A DNA stretch of 64,000 nucleotides from Chlorophyllum brunneum (GCA_963576785.1 OY756147.1:2046001-2110000), one strand, 5' to 3'; positions 47,219 through 59,778 are shown, numbered from the stretch's first letter. Translations and numbers: made by a program. The notes: generated by a model from the letters alone, not told the origin.

Positions 47219-50200
47219 ATGGCCCGAGACACCGACCAGGACGACGAGCTCGAGATATCGTCGCTCGAAACTCGCTTTGTCGAAAAAGAAGACGATGGCG
47301 AAACACTGTGGGAGGTCCTCGAGATCGTGGCAGAGCGGGGGAATAGGTATCGAGTCCGATGGGCAGGATTCAATCCCGACACGAACGAACCTTGGCCTTT
47401 GGACTGGGTACCCAAGGAAGACTGTACAGACCCCCTAGTTCTGGCTTGGAAACGCAAGAAAGCTGAGAAGAAACGAGGGCGCAAGCGTGAGTCTGTGTCT
47501 TGTCACGATAGTCATATTCTCATGAGTTATTCAACAGCAATACAAAGTCGCGCGTCCACCACTTCCAAGGTTTCTACGAACTCGTCTACTACTGCGACAC
47601 GCTCCACCACAACGCGGTTACCTACAAGAAAAACCGTCGCCGCAGGAACGAAGCGTAAACATGATGAACGTTTCCAAAGCGCTGATACCAGCACTTCACG
47701 GAATACTGCACCTGACATCGTATCGTCAGGCCGTCCCAAAAAGAAGCGAAAAATAGCCTCGGTGTCATCAAGTGCTGCCGGTGCATCTACATCCAAAGTC
47801 ACGCTGGATCAAATGTTGCAGGAAGAAGAGGGACCAAGTGGAGATGAACCGAGGACCGTGTCTCGCACAGAACAACCCAAGCCCAAGCCTCAGAAGCGGC
47901 CGGTCAAAACGCCAGCTCTGGTATACGACTCTGCTTCCGATGAAGAACCTCCGTGGCCCAAGAATGGTTCCAAAGGGAGCAAACTCGCACACTCGAAAAC
48001 CACAGCGCCCGTTGCCCGTAATAAGGCTGTTGATTCAGCTCCCAAGTTACCCTCCGCGTTATCGAGGTCAGCTTCACGTACAAGTTCTACAAGAGAAGCT
48101 CGAGACAAGGTCAAAGTCGAAGATGATGTACCAGCCTTCCGACGTTGGAACAAACAGCAAAACGGCATCTCAAGGAAACCAAAACAAACATACTCAGACT
48201 CATCTGATGAATCTCCACCACCTAAACCGCAACCCAAGATCCAACCCGAGCAACCCGAGCGCGAAGAGGTGGCACCTATACGTGCACCCTCCGGTTCACG
48301 TCGAGCATCTTCCATCTCCAGCCAAGCAGCCAAGCGCGCTTCACCTTCGTCATCGTCATTCTCTCCCTCGCCACCCCCCGCCCCATCCTCACCAGCTCCG
48401 CAACATTCACCTCCTCTATCTCCCCGTTTTCCCTCTCCAACCACATCTCTCAAAGTTTCAAACCAAGAACATCAGCCAAACGGTGTCACACACGCTGCTC
48501 AAGATTACCGAAGAGAAGACGATGAAGACAGTGCCCTCGAATACGCCGACTTACCCATCCCAGAGGTCCATCCACCAAGCACATCCCCTCTCCCTCCACC
48601 TGCTCAACCACGAATCAAGCTCCCTCTTTTCCTCCAATCCCAGTCTTCATCCCCATCTCCTTCCCCGCCACCGGCACCATCACCAACATCCACATCAAGA
48701 ACTCCAGAACCACAATTCGTACCAGAAACCGAAGCCGAAGAATCACAAGAACCCCAGCATCGGGATCGAGATCAAAAACTCATACGTTCGTCCCCCTCGA
48801 AGAACTCGTTTGTATCCAGGATGAAACCACGTACACCAGGTTCGAAAAAGAATATACCTGACGCGGATCTTATTACTTCTCCTCTCCCTTTCAATGAGGG
48901 GGGCGGTAGTCCCAAGCTACGCCCAACCAAGAGGCGTGTTCTCCACCCAATTCCGCGAATATCGCCTTCCAAATTCTTGACTCTACCTTCATCGACTATC
49001 GAAAGTGCCATCACGACAGGTGGCAGTGCTGGCGAAGAGGATAGTGCAATTGAACAGTTCGACTCTCCCGATAAATCCTCTCGAGGGAAAAAGCAAAAGG
49101 ATCAAGGGACGCAGGAGGTACCAGAATCAACTAATGAGAGTGGTAGTGGTAATGGGAGTTTACCTGTTCCACCTGCTGCGACGAATGTGACGAATAAAGG
49201 TCTCGCAATGGCTGATGCTGTGAAGAAAGCGAAACAGAATGGGGTTGCTACACAGATGAAGGCGACACTTACGACGATTATTGAAAAGGAGAAGGAAAGA
49301 GAAAAAGAAAGAGGAAAGTCACGCGGGGTTGATGACGATGGTGATGATGAGGGCGGGGGTGGAGCTGTACAGATGATATTAGAACAATTTGCAGATTCGT
49401 TTGTGGATTACGAGGGTGGCTTGGTCGATGATTCAGAACCGAACCAAGCTCGAAATTCGAAACAAGAGGAGCTTACGCGGACTCAAGATACAAGCAAGAA
49501 CGCAGCTAGTCAACAGATGAAAGTGTATCTTCGGGATGAGGAAGAAGAGAGTACGCAAGATCTATTATTGGAGCTTCAACAACAGCAACAACAACAGCCA
49601 CCACGGGCGGTACCGGGCGTCGACGAAGGTTGGGCACATCCTGTGGTATCTGTTCCTGAAGATTCCCAGCAATCACAACTGCGACAGAGTGGAGACGAGA
49701 TGGTAGATGCGGTTAATTCGTTAGAGGTAGCACCCAAGGTGAGAATTCCCTCTACTTGGGCCAAAGATCCAGGCTGATAACGGGTTTGTTGTTCAGTCGT
49801 CGGGGCCCATGACTAAGACTCCTCAAGATCCCTCGAGTCAACTACAAATTCCCTCTCAACTGTCCTCAGCTAAACCACCATACACTCACTCATTGGATCA
49901 TTCGTTAGAGATACCTCCGACATTATCCCCGACAAGACTTCCAGTTCAACCCCTCATTTCGTCGTCAGAGTCACAGGTATGTTATACATCTACCGCGGGA
50001 GACCCTGGAGTTTTTTGAGTGACCTTCTATCCCAGGTCGGTTCTCAACTCGAATCAGCAATGAACCTCCTCAACAAAAAATCCGAAGAAATTTCTCGTCT
50101 TGAGATCCTGCTTACAGCTGCTCAAACGACAATCCAATCCCTCGAAGTCGATAACGCAACTTTCAAAGCTTCTTCTATCGCCCAGGAAAACGAAACATTA

Positions 50201-50977
50201 GCTCTCATAACTTCACTCAAATCCGAACAAGATAGAGTTGCATATGCAGAAAAGAATGCCGAGGTTTTTAGGACTCAATATTATGAAGCTTCGAGATTCG
50301 TATCGGAAGTACGAGCAGAGAATAGAGAACTTCAAGAACGTGCTGAAGTGGCTGAATCGCAAGCTACAACGGGTATTAATGGTATACGTACCATGTTCGA
50401 GGATCGTGTTAAACTACTCGAAGGGGAAGTGGCATATCATCGACAAATAGCGACATTTGTGATGGAACAAAGTCGAAGAACGGAGGATGAAGAAATTAGG
50501 AGGAGAGCGGCAGAGTATCCAGAGATGAAAAGGAAATACGAAGAAATGGAGAAAACGATGGAGGGCGCTAGTGGTGTGATTGATACCCTTGAGAGATTGG
50601 TTACGATGAGGGATAGAGATGTTGAAGGCATTAGAAAGGAAAAGAAGGAAACGCAGGAGAGGATGGAGAGGGAGATAAATGGGTTGAGAGATGAATTGGA
50701 GATGTTGAGAGGGAATGTAGGTGTGAATGGGTCGACACCAAAGATTTTGGTGAATGGTGATATGGTTACGACTACTGCGACGCCAAAGGTGGAGAATGTG
50801 TCTGGTGAGATTCCGGTGTATCGATGTTTGTGGAGGAAGGATGGGAGGGACTGTTGTGATGCTTTGTTTTTGACCCGAGAGGTTCGTTTTTCGGCGTTCG
50901 ATGGATGTTTTATTTTGGCTAATTTGCGATTCTAGGACTTACAACGACATATGGAGAATGGTGGCCATCTAGAGTGA
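47219..50977 (+). CDS. Chromodomain protein with coiled coil and C-terminal zinc finger
   Basis: Five exons, 47219-47486, 47538-49738, 49797-49976, 50036-50881 and 50936-50977, encode 1178 residues. An N-terminal chromo-like domain (about 28-80; LWEVLEIVAERGNRYRVRWA, LDWVPKEDC) probably reads methylated histone tails or other chromatin marks. A disordered centre of about 700 residues follows, rich in Ser, Pro, Lys and Glu with basic NLS-like patches (KKKRK) and a Gln run near 785. Next comes a coiled coil of about 230 residues (from GSQLESAMNLLNKKSEEISR). The end is a C2H2-like motif (YRCLWRKDGRDC ... LQRHMENGGH). The first intron (51 bases) is a multiple of three and has no stop, so it can be retained. 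A nuclear chromatin role is inferred. Confidence 0.82.
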
Positions 50978-51149
50978 TAAATATTCTTGTTGATTTTTTT
51001 TTTCGATTATACGGGGTTTTTGTTTTTTCTCTTTACTTATTTGACGGACAGAAACACTTTGTGGTTTTGTATGTATGTAGCTAGTGACGAAGTCTCGAAA
51101 GATAATCGTAATCAGGTCATGGATGAAACGAGAAGCTTTGATAATCAAC

Positions 51150-51230
51150 GTCCTTGTCGATTAGTGGTCAAATCATCTCGTTGTGGTTCACCTGCTCCGA
51201 GAAGCCGGAAGTTCGAATCCTCCCTGGGAC
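51150..51230 (+). tRNA. tRNA-His (GTG) with a 10-base intron, plus strand
   Basis: Identical over all 81 bases to the gene at 47012-47092 but on the opposite strand, with A at 51231 as discriminator and a T8 run (51233-51240) as Pol III terminator. The internal B box (GTTCGAATCC) is intact. Flanking sequence differs from that of the first copy, so the identity ends at the gene borders. Confidence 0.75.
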
Positions 51231-51394
51231 ACTTTTTTTTGAATCCAGAGATATTGCTGTCCTGGCATTTTGACAAATATATACATGATCGTGATGAGGT
51301 GCCAACTATGTGGTAACAATCACTCCAATGCGCATAAAAGTCAAAGTAAGCTGCACACTCTTAACTCAGTATCCTGTCCCCCCTGTCTCTAGCC

Positions 51395-52774
51395 ATGTCC
51401 ACACCGATCTCTGGTCTGGCACCAGAAATATTGTCAGAAATATTTTCCCATGCGCTTAGTTCTGGAATCAGAATGGCAGTCTCCCTTCCGAATTTCAATC
51501 CTCCCATCGGCAATCCATGGACACTCGCCCTCGTCTGCAGATTGTGGAAATCCATCATTTTTTCTACACCGACACTTTGGACCAGTCTTTCCATTGATTT
51601 TCTCACAGCTTCTGACATATGCACTCGTAGAGGAATCAAGGAGGATGATGTGGATCGACTTACAAATGCGCTTCTTGACACAGTCCGTGTTGCGCTTCTT
51701 CGTTCCCTCGATCTACCTCTCCATATCTCCATTGTCTCCGATGCCGATATCAGCGCCCTTCGCTTCGTCCCAGAAACTTTACTTCTCTGTGTACAACACT
51801 CTAAACGTTGGAAAGGAGCGTATTTGGAGTTTTGGTGTGACTTGCTGGACTCGAGCTTCCCGAATTTGTTGGAGGTTTTAGGGAGAGATGAAGAAGGAAA
51901 CAAGAGAGTGTTTCCCCTTTTGCAACAGATCTTCTTGAAAGGTCCAGGAAGACTCTTTCCTCCCATAAGGATTACATCAACCTCATGGCTCCGCCTCTTC
52001 CAAGAGGCGCCAATATCAAAGGTCTGGTTCAAGGCAGACCCTCACCTTTTTCCTGAACTGGGGGAAATCTTCACCTGGTCTCACATCACCGAGTTTTCGA
52101 CAGAAATGTCCGATATTAAGCTGTTTTACAGCTGTTGTGACATTCTACGCGGGATGCCCAAACTTAAAGTGTTCAAGGTCACCATCTTCAGTTATACCCT
52201 CCGACCTACCGTCCTAGATCGTGAAGGGCCTCTCCGTACTGGAGAACTCCCTGAACTCCGGGATTTCTGGATTTCTCCAGACCAAGGCAGCCCGCTTGAT
52301 CTGTCTTTAGTGTTCAAATTCTTTCCACGGGCACCGAATCTATCGAGATTATCCATCCAACCTAAACGATCTATCGAAATCACTAGCGGGTTTCTTCCTG
52401 AACTCAGAGATTTCGTTGATCGCTCGAAATGCACCATCACCCATCTCGAAATCAGCAATTTACCAGTATACCAAACCACGATATTGTTCCGACTTCTTCC
52501 TGATGTCGAATCACTGGTCGCTGAGGGGATTCACTTTGACGAGGGATTGATAACTCATATGTCAGTCCCTCCGGATGGTAGTCATTTGCAACCTGGGACG
52601 CTGCGCCCTTTACTTCCAAAGGTGAAAAGGATGAACGTAGCTGGGATCGTGAGACCTGGCTTCGAGCCGTATTTCATCAATATCTTCGAATCCCGCCGGT
52701 CATACCCTGCTATGGAAGGAGGTCCAACTTTGGAAAGTGCATACGTAGAATTTTCTCTTCTCCAAAGTGCCTAA
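51395..52774 (+). CDS. F-box protein, divergent single copy
   Basis: A single exon of 459 residues starting MSTPISGLAPEILSEIFSHA, so the F-box begins at about residue 6 and runs to about 65 (WTLALVCRLWKSIIFSTPTLW). The body has the leucine-rich strand pattern seen in the array at 32.7-43.6 kb (for example RSKCTITHLEISN and LFRLLPDVESL), but the sequence is only distantly similar, so it is an older relative. Predicted SCF ubiquitin ligase adaptor. It starts 164 bases after the plus-strand tRNA-His gene. The stop overlaps nothing, and the next gene is convergent. Confidence 0.85.
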   Translation: MSTPISGLAPEILSEIFSHALSSGIRMAVSLPNFNPPIGNPWTLALVCRLWKSIIFSTPTLWTSLSIDFLTASDICTRRGIKEDDVDRLTNALLDTVRVALLRSLDLPLHISIVSDADISALRFVPETLLLCVQHSKRWKGAYLEFWCDLLDSSFPNLLEVLGRDEEGNKRVFPLLQQIFLKGPGRLFPPIRITSTSWLRLFQEAPISKVWFKADPHLFPELGEIFTWSHITEFSTEMSDIKLFYSCCDILRGMPKLKVFKVTIFSYTLRPTVLDREGPLRTGELPELRDFWISPDQGSPLDLSLVFKFFPRAPNLSRLSIQPKRSIEITSGFLPELRDFVDRSKCTITHLEISNLPVYQTTILFRLLPDVESLVAEGIHFDEGLITHMSVPPDGSHLQPGTLRPLLPKVKRMNVAGIVRPGFEPYFINIFESRRSYPAMEGGPTLESAYVEFSLLQSA

Positions 52775-52969
52775 TCCGCTTTACTGGAGTTTGATTAGTG
52801 TTTCCAGAAGTCCAACACTCTAGACTTGTATTTTGATATGATCTCGGTGGATACCATACCTTGAATGTGGATAAAATCTTAGTGAATATTAAGTACGCGG
52901 CAAAGCAAAGTTGCTTTCTGATTACACGATTTAAAGGACAGTCAAAGACCGGGAAAACAAAAGAAGTAA

Positions 52970-53922
52970 TCAATCATAGAATACCAATGCCCTCAACTCG
53001 ATTGATTCTCGAAGCGGAGCATCCTTTGGTGTCGTGGGATCTTGGAAACCGGTATGTGGGGTGAAGACAGCGACACTTCCATCCTGGACCGTATCAAAAC
53101 TATGCGACGAGACACGCGTTATTATCCTCTCAAAACACTACAACAATGGAACAAACCATTTAATCAATACAAATTCATCTGGCGTCATTCCACGTAGATA
53201 CTTCCATTGATGCTTCGGATTATGTTTCACAGCCAGAGTCTCTCCCTCGCGAGTTGGGAAAATCAACTTCACGGGGAAAGTGTCATTCCCGGCGTCGACG
53301 CTCCGATAATCACAAAGTGCGAGCGGCCAATCGAATGCTGGGTTACCAATAGGTCGCCAAAGATTGATGATTTGGAAACGATGCTGAAGGAGGGCGGGGG
53401 CTTCGTCGGGAAGATGCCGATGAACGCGAGCAATAGAAGCAGCTGTAGTCTGATCAACGTGTGCTAGAGCTACTGGTTGACGACGTTCAGCAGAGGACTC
53501 TGACTCGCCAGGACGGCGAAGGCGATGAGCTGGCAAGATATCAACAATTCAAGTCAGGAAGATCGCAGGTGGAAGAACGTACTGTGGTCAAAGAGAATAA
53601 CACGAGATGCCCCAGTGAGCTCTTTGATGAGTTCAACGCTTTCTGGGTAATATATCTCCTCAATTTTCTTGTCGTCCCTAAAATCGGTCAATTTGGTGGG
53701 ACGATTGTAGAACTGAAAGCCGGCATTGTCGAGGGTGTAAAGGTCTTGCTTTCCACGAACGTTCTCAACAAGTACCCCATCGTGCCCCTCCTGTATGGAA
53801 TTCTTCTCCATCTGTCCGGTTTTGGGATCAACGATAGTCTTCTGATAGGCTTGAGAACCATCTGGAGGCGGCAATGAATACACAATCGTAGAGGGAGTGG
53901 TAATAGTGGTGGTAGTTGACAT
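52970..53922 (-). CDS. AsaB/CmcJ-like hydroxylase-desaturase family protein
   Basis: Three exons on the minus strand, 53922-53583, 53529-53157 and 53099-52970, encode 280 residues. The pattern is that of the fungal family containing AsaB and the cephamycin CmcJ-type proteins: an N-terminal DNAGFQFYNRPTKLTDF block, the HVDQT motif (about 137-141; possible metal ligands H137 and D139), INLWRPIGNPAFDWPLALCD, and the C-terminal YLRGMTPDEFVLIKCFD ... FTPHTGF. Such proteins are usually oxygenases that tailor secondary metabolites. No other biosynthetic gene is adjacent, so the substrate is open. The last intron donor lies after AAATG and restores CFD. Confidence 0.82.
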
Positions 53923-54500
53923 GGCGCTGTAGCTTGACTTCGGTTGAGCTTGATTCCAATTAGCAGCTGCTGCTTATATACTTCGTGGGGACAATAACTG
54001 TTATATAAGTCATAACCAACCACACTCTGCCGATGGAGCTGTTAGCAGCGACAAGCAAGGGTCGTACACTGGCCGATGAGGATGACAAAGTGTAACGAAC
54101 CAGCCGAGGGCACGCAATAGTGTCGGCAAGTGGGCGTAAGTGTATCCTGACTCAGACCAAGTTCAGGGAATTGTATTTATCAGCAGGAAAGAGTCTGGCT
54201 TACGGCATCTCAACTTTTAATAGCCTGAAATTTGAGGCATTGGTGGAATTGGTGGGCTTCGTGGAGAGAGCGGTGGAGAGTGTGTGTAATCAACTGCGAC
54301 GGGCAAGTAAAATGCAGCGCTAACGCATGCACCGCGGGGTTCTCGAACACCACACTATTTGAGAATTTATGATTCTTGCGAATTCGCTCTGTTCTTCCGA
54401 CACCCGGTATAGACCATTACATAAATGAAACTGAAATACAAGAAGGATTGCATACTTTTGTAAAATGAAGGGACGGAACACAAGCGCTCTCAGTCACAAA
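53923..54500. other. Intergenic region between two minus-strand genes
   Basis: No coding feature recognised. It serves as the promoter of the AsaB-like gene and the 3' flank of the membrane-protein gene. Confidence 0.55.
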
Positions 54501-56125
54501 TTAATTCGAGCTATAAACTGGAGGTAACTCCACCGGTAATCTTAGTTCTTCCCCATCCAATCTGACACCGCTATCAACATGCTGCACCATGTCTCCATCC
54601 CCTAACCTAACATTTTCGTCATCCGACACTTCTGTGCGGCGTGCGGTGATTGGAGAATCAGAAATAGCAATGCCAATAAGGGATCTACTGGTGCCATCTT
54701 CACTAGAAGGATGTGGCTGGACGGACTCTGATGTTGACTCAGAACCGGCATGATCGGAGGAACTTGGGTCACCATCATACCCTGGCAGCTCCTGTTCATG
54801 AGTAGCGGACACTGGCACAGGCGATGCTACCTCAGCCTCGCGAGCTCCAGCCTGATCTTGACTTCTCAAAGAACGAGCAGCCACACCCACAATGTGAGGA
54901 TTGTTTCCACTATCGCTCGGAGTTGACAGAGACCCAAATGATGGCATGGGCTTGTGCGTTGATTGGCTAATCGGAGATGGTGATGAACCCTCACGAGTTT
55001 CAGGAGGGCTAGCAGTAGTAGCACTCGTGGTGGTTAACCCAAATGATGATTGCGAGTTTTGTAGCCGCACGTTGCGATCTTGTCCTGCATTCTCGGCTCC
55101 AATCACTCTATTACTTTTCTTCTCATCCCTTCGCACTGTAGGAGGTGCTTGGCTTGGTATATTTGACGAACGGAGAATGAACGGTTGGATACCGTTTCTC
55201 ACCCGACTTCCCATAGACCCTAAGAAATTTGATCAGTTAGCACTTTGTTGGTCATCTCAATAGTCCAGGCAGTGAAGTAAAAACTGAAGTGGGTAGAAAA
55301 TGGGAATAAAAAAACGAAACGGACTTACATGGTGACTGGCTCTCTACATCCCGTGGATCACCATACCCATTCCACCCAGCACGATTCTCTTGACCATGAA
55401 CCCAAAGTTCTTTGTCACGTCCGCCGAAATCTACAAAACCACGAGATTTGTGCATTTCCTGTTCTCTCCTCAGTCGTCTCCTGCGGATCCACAAAAATAC
55501 ACATAGAGCGACGATGGTGAGGAAAGCAACACAACCCACAACGACACCTGCAATTCCTCCCTTGGATAATTTCTCCCGAGGTGCTACTCCCTCATGCCCA
55601 CTGGGATCGATCACCGAGAAATAGTCGAACCATATTGTACCTTCGCCGGGTTCTGGATCAGGGTTGAGTTTCGCCATCGTCACCTTCAATTCGCTAAGGG
55701 ATTATTCAACTCGAGATCACATCACGGAGGACAGATTTCCCGAAACGTACTGTTTTGTAATATTCAGAACAGAGGAAGCCCAAAATTGTTGACCAGCTGT
55801 ATCTCCATTACCTCTTTGCGAAGTGACTTGGACAGCTGGTGCTCCGTCGATAGAGTAGTTGGTTACAACTCCTCCAGAAGTTGCGTCGATTAATCCAAAA
55901 ACTACTATAGATTGTCCTGCATTTCATTCGTTAGGTGATAGGAACATGATAAAAAATATTGGACGTACCGTAGAATGGAACAACGAATGAATCGCCTACT
56001 CGCGTCGAACTTGACAGTGTCTCGTGGAAATTTCCTACTGACCCGCCAATGGGCCAGACACCACTGAACTTCACTCGAGGATCCCTATCATCTATCCATA
56101 CAGATACCGGAGGAGTTGAAGCCAT
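54501..56125 (-). CDS. Single-pass membrane protein with a long cytoplasmic tail
   Basis: Four exons on the minus strand, 56125-55969, 55916-55751, 55693-55329 and 55219-54501, encode 468 residues. The first 150 residues look like a beta-rich extracellular module (VSVWIDDRDPRVKFSGVW, then an NYSIDG segment with N-glycosylation sites NYS and NIT). One hydrophobic helix follows at about 155-178, then a basic stop-transfer sequence (RRRRLRR) and a 280-residue Ser/Pro-rich tail. There is no cleavable signal peptide at the chosen Met, so the helix would act as the membrane signal. This layout is common among basidiomycete surface proteins of unknown function. I do not recognise a named family. Confidence 0.75.
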
Positions 56126-57075
56126 TTCCAATTTTTCGATGCCTAGTCGCGAAGTTGAGACCAGGAGGGAAGACCTCGTTGACGTGGGGGGGAGGTGGTA
56201 AAAAAAGTTACCCTTAAGAGCACTCGAGCATACTAGCCGTTTTATCTTTCTCTCCGTGTGCCATCCCCAGGAGTAAATTGATATCAATCTGGCTTTGCCA
56301 TTAATCAAAGTGACTAATGACCCTAGCTGGAGGATCAAAAGATGTTGCCCTGGCGAGTTATGTAACCGCGGCGTTGACCTGTGTCTGATGTCAACACTGT
56401 CGGACACAGCTTGGAGTAAAAACCTATGGTGGGCGTCGACGGTGTCGTGGTACACGTACTGGGAGAAACTCAACAAGAATGTACTAGCCGCATAGCTCGG
56501 AATTCCAATCACGTTAGAGCCGCTTTCCTGATATGTTTCAGTCCAAGAAGCGCTAATATTGTCACCAGTAAGTTATAATGGGCCGGACAGCTGTACACGT
56601 ACACGCTTGGCAGACCCCAGTACTGCAAAGCCCAGTGGTCCACCCTATTCCCGTTAACGGCCGTATCGATGACCCTTTTGGTATTGACGACAACTGCATA
56701 GCCAATAGTACCCTCTTAAGCGCGATAGTAGCCTGTTTGCGGTAACACCTTTCAAATAAACACTGACCACTTCCTTCATCGAATCATCCCTCACGATTAG
56801 TGGAAAGACATAGCAATCCAGTTTAAGCTTGGGTTGATGACCCTGAAGGTAGATCAAGGGATGAGTTTTGTGAAAATCCCATATGTCAGATGCAAAGAGA
56901 TGGTGTGTCTATCTTTGGGGCCCACTGATGAGATGATGAGAACTTGCCGGTGGCTGTGATCAACGAACTATCAACGAAATTTTTTGTTACTTCTGGGCAT
57001 CACACAAGGTAAGATCGAAGGAAGTGAGCATAGCTTTGTAAACCAACAGGTTCACTGGGGAAGTGGACGCTTGGA

Positions 57076-57620
57076 TAGTTGGAAGCAACGAAGCAGCGGG
57101 TGGTTCAATGGAAACGGATCAGCCAATTTGTCAGTAGCAAAGTACCGAGATCACCATTATGCACCGCGGTGCCATTTTGACGTGAGCGGTCAAAGCTCAC
57201 TCCTTGGTGACACGAAGGAAGAGTCAGGATCAAAACTCGATTTCTCTACCTCTCGGATTGGGTACTTGAATGCAACCAGAGCGTGTCCTGTTCTCTCCGT
57301 TTGTAGCGGGGTACCTTGGCGGAAGATCATACATGTGATCGCAAGGAACCACACAAGCTAAAACTGAGTCAATCATGTATAAATAGATCACCAAAGCTCT
57401 GATTTGAAACAAGATGTTCCTGGAGAAAGTAAGCACTTGGAGCATCATGGCCAGAAGCAACGAGTGGAAACGGATCAGTTGAAAGAACTGCCAAAATCAC
57501 CATCAAGTTGTATACGTGGTCACCCAGTTGACGTTAGAGGGACCGAACCAAACCTAACTCCACCATCATCCTTTACTTCCACCGAGAGTCGAGAACCGGA
57601 TTGGAACTCGATTTGTATCT
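57076..57620. repeat. Diverged direct duplication
   Basis: Two segments, about 57,076-57,260 and 57,449-57,620, share blocks in the same order: GGAAACGGATCAG, TTGACGTGAG/TTGACGTTAG, and AAACTCGATTTCT/GAACTCGATTTGT. Similarity is weak between the blocks, so this is an old duplication. Confidence 0.4.
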
Positions 57621-59703
57621 ACGTCCCGAATTACTCCGTATCGCAGTGCACTGCGTTACAGCTTGGCGGCTTAACAAGACCATCATTGCACCAGTGATTG
57701 AACACCCCAGAAAGAATATTTTCGGGATTCAGCAAAACCCTGATGTGGGGTACACAATCGGAAGAGAGCAAAAACATCCATGCGGCCGTGTACACAAAAC
57801 ACACACACATCGCTACCCGATCATATTCTGAGCGACTTGGAGAAATTCTTCCCGATTTCCCAAAAATAACGCTCTCGTACGAGATCAAACCCACAATCTC
57901 ACCGAATTTTTTTGTCCGGGCAAATCAAATCACCATACCAAGGCTCTTAGCGTTTACTACAACACACACCGCCGTATAGTATCTCTCGAGGACTAACAAA
58001 AGAAGCCACTTGTAAGCTTCACACAACAACACACTCGTTCCAAAAACCTCCGAAAAAGCATCCGAACCAAAAATAACTGATCTATGATCTAATATACGAA
58101 GGGTCATGTCATCAATCTGACAAGGAAAAAAAAAAAGACCGAAGTCCTAACCTCCCGAGCTTCAAGGGAAGTCGGAGCATCTGGAGATCGCTGGGTAGCT
58201 GGCATCACGATGTGTGGACAAGGAAGACCGCTGAATGCCAATAAAAGCACAGAACTAGCCATTCATTATACCGGCAGAACTGAAATCACAGGCACTCTGG
58301 GGGGAAATGAAATGTATCACTGTCGAAGGTGGACAAAATTGGTGGGAGTCTTGGTCATGGAGATATATATCCCCCTAAGCCAGGCTTAATAACCCATAAA
58401 TGTTATAGAGATATATGTCGAAGCCGCACCTCAGGTTGGGGGAAAGGTCAGTTCACGGTGACCATGCCGACCATGCCGACCACGATGGACCCCCTGTAAG
58501 CTGTCACTGCCAGAGGCAACGGCCTCACTGGGAGCAAGCTATCAGGGACAAGAACTTTTGTCTATTGAGAGGGGACTGAAGAATGCCTAACCCCAAACCA
58601 TGTAGTTCTACTAGATACCATGTCATAGAAGTGCGGATCTCTGTATGAGGCCCGAGTTGCTATGATGGTATATGAGTATTAAAACTTCCTTGGGACAGGC
58701 CATGGACGTGGTGACCTCCTTACAACAAGTGCCTTCAAACAAAAGGCCATTCCGATCTGTCTTGAATCGAGGAATATGAACGCAATGCAAACACATTATC
58801 GAAAACTCGGGCTGTAACACCTATAGCTAAGTCCGACTGTTAGTGTCATATGAGCATAAATATATACCAACGTCACCAGAACCCCTGGGAGAGATATATC
58901 TTTTATGCGTGAGTGAGTTCGGCATCACGGGATACAGCACATCACCTCTCGGGGGCATCCCAAGCCATCAACAAATGAATCATCATCATTATGGAGAATT
59001 CACCATAACGAGATACATCCCACCAAAACATTGCTCAACTCCCCATCATAGAAACGATCCCAACTTTAATCATTCCACAGCTCGGTGTTAATTATCTATG
59101 TAATCTCCAAAGTGTACCGAGTCACGTTTAAACCGAGTCAAAACATAATAGCAAATTGTCATCGGTATCTATATCTCAATGCTTATCACCAGAAATTGGA
59201 AATTTTGCATTTTCTGCGATAAGGGACACCCCTAATCAAGCTATAGTAGTCTTCCTCACTCGGTCAAAGAGTTTAGGGAGACAAATAGGATCCGATCCGA
59301 GCAAGTTTGATTATAGAAGAAAAAAAAAAAAACACAAGAAAGATAATACTTTCCACTGATAACATCGTGTATACAAGTCTTTGACCTAAATAAATGCTAA
59401 CTATTAGCTTAGGTTCTGTGGATATAATATCTTTTAGGTCCATTTCCGAAATGAAAGAATAGAGAGAGACGTAGGTGGGATGAGATACCCCTAGGGGAAA
59501 GGGACTTAAGGAGATAAATGAGCGTGGGTGAGAGGGAAAGAGAAAGAAAGAGAGGGCATAGTAAGAAACACAAAAAGAACGTGGAAGAGAAACGTGAAAA
59601 CTCATCACCAAAAAACGTAACATAAAGTGCTCTCAACCCGAATCATGCCAGTTCTAAGATAATAGGCACGTCACATCCCAACAGTCCATCCAAAAAGGAC
59701 ACA

Positions 59704-59778
59704 ACGAGGAAAGGAAGGAACGAGGGAAGGAGGAAAGGAGGGAACGAGCAAAGGAGAGAAGGAAAGGAAAGGAAAGGG
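59704..59778 (+). repeat. Polypurine tract
   Basis: About 75 bases composed almost only of A and G, built from GGAAAGGA-like units with a few C interruptions. The opposite strand is a polypyrimidine tract and produces spurious open frames. Confidence 0.8.

Noticed and set aside
47772..48824. 350-codon His/Pro-rich open frame inside the chromodomain gene
   Set aside because: It is an alternative frame of low-complexity Ser/Pro-rich coding sequence. The composition explains its length.
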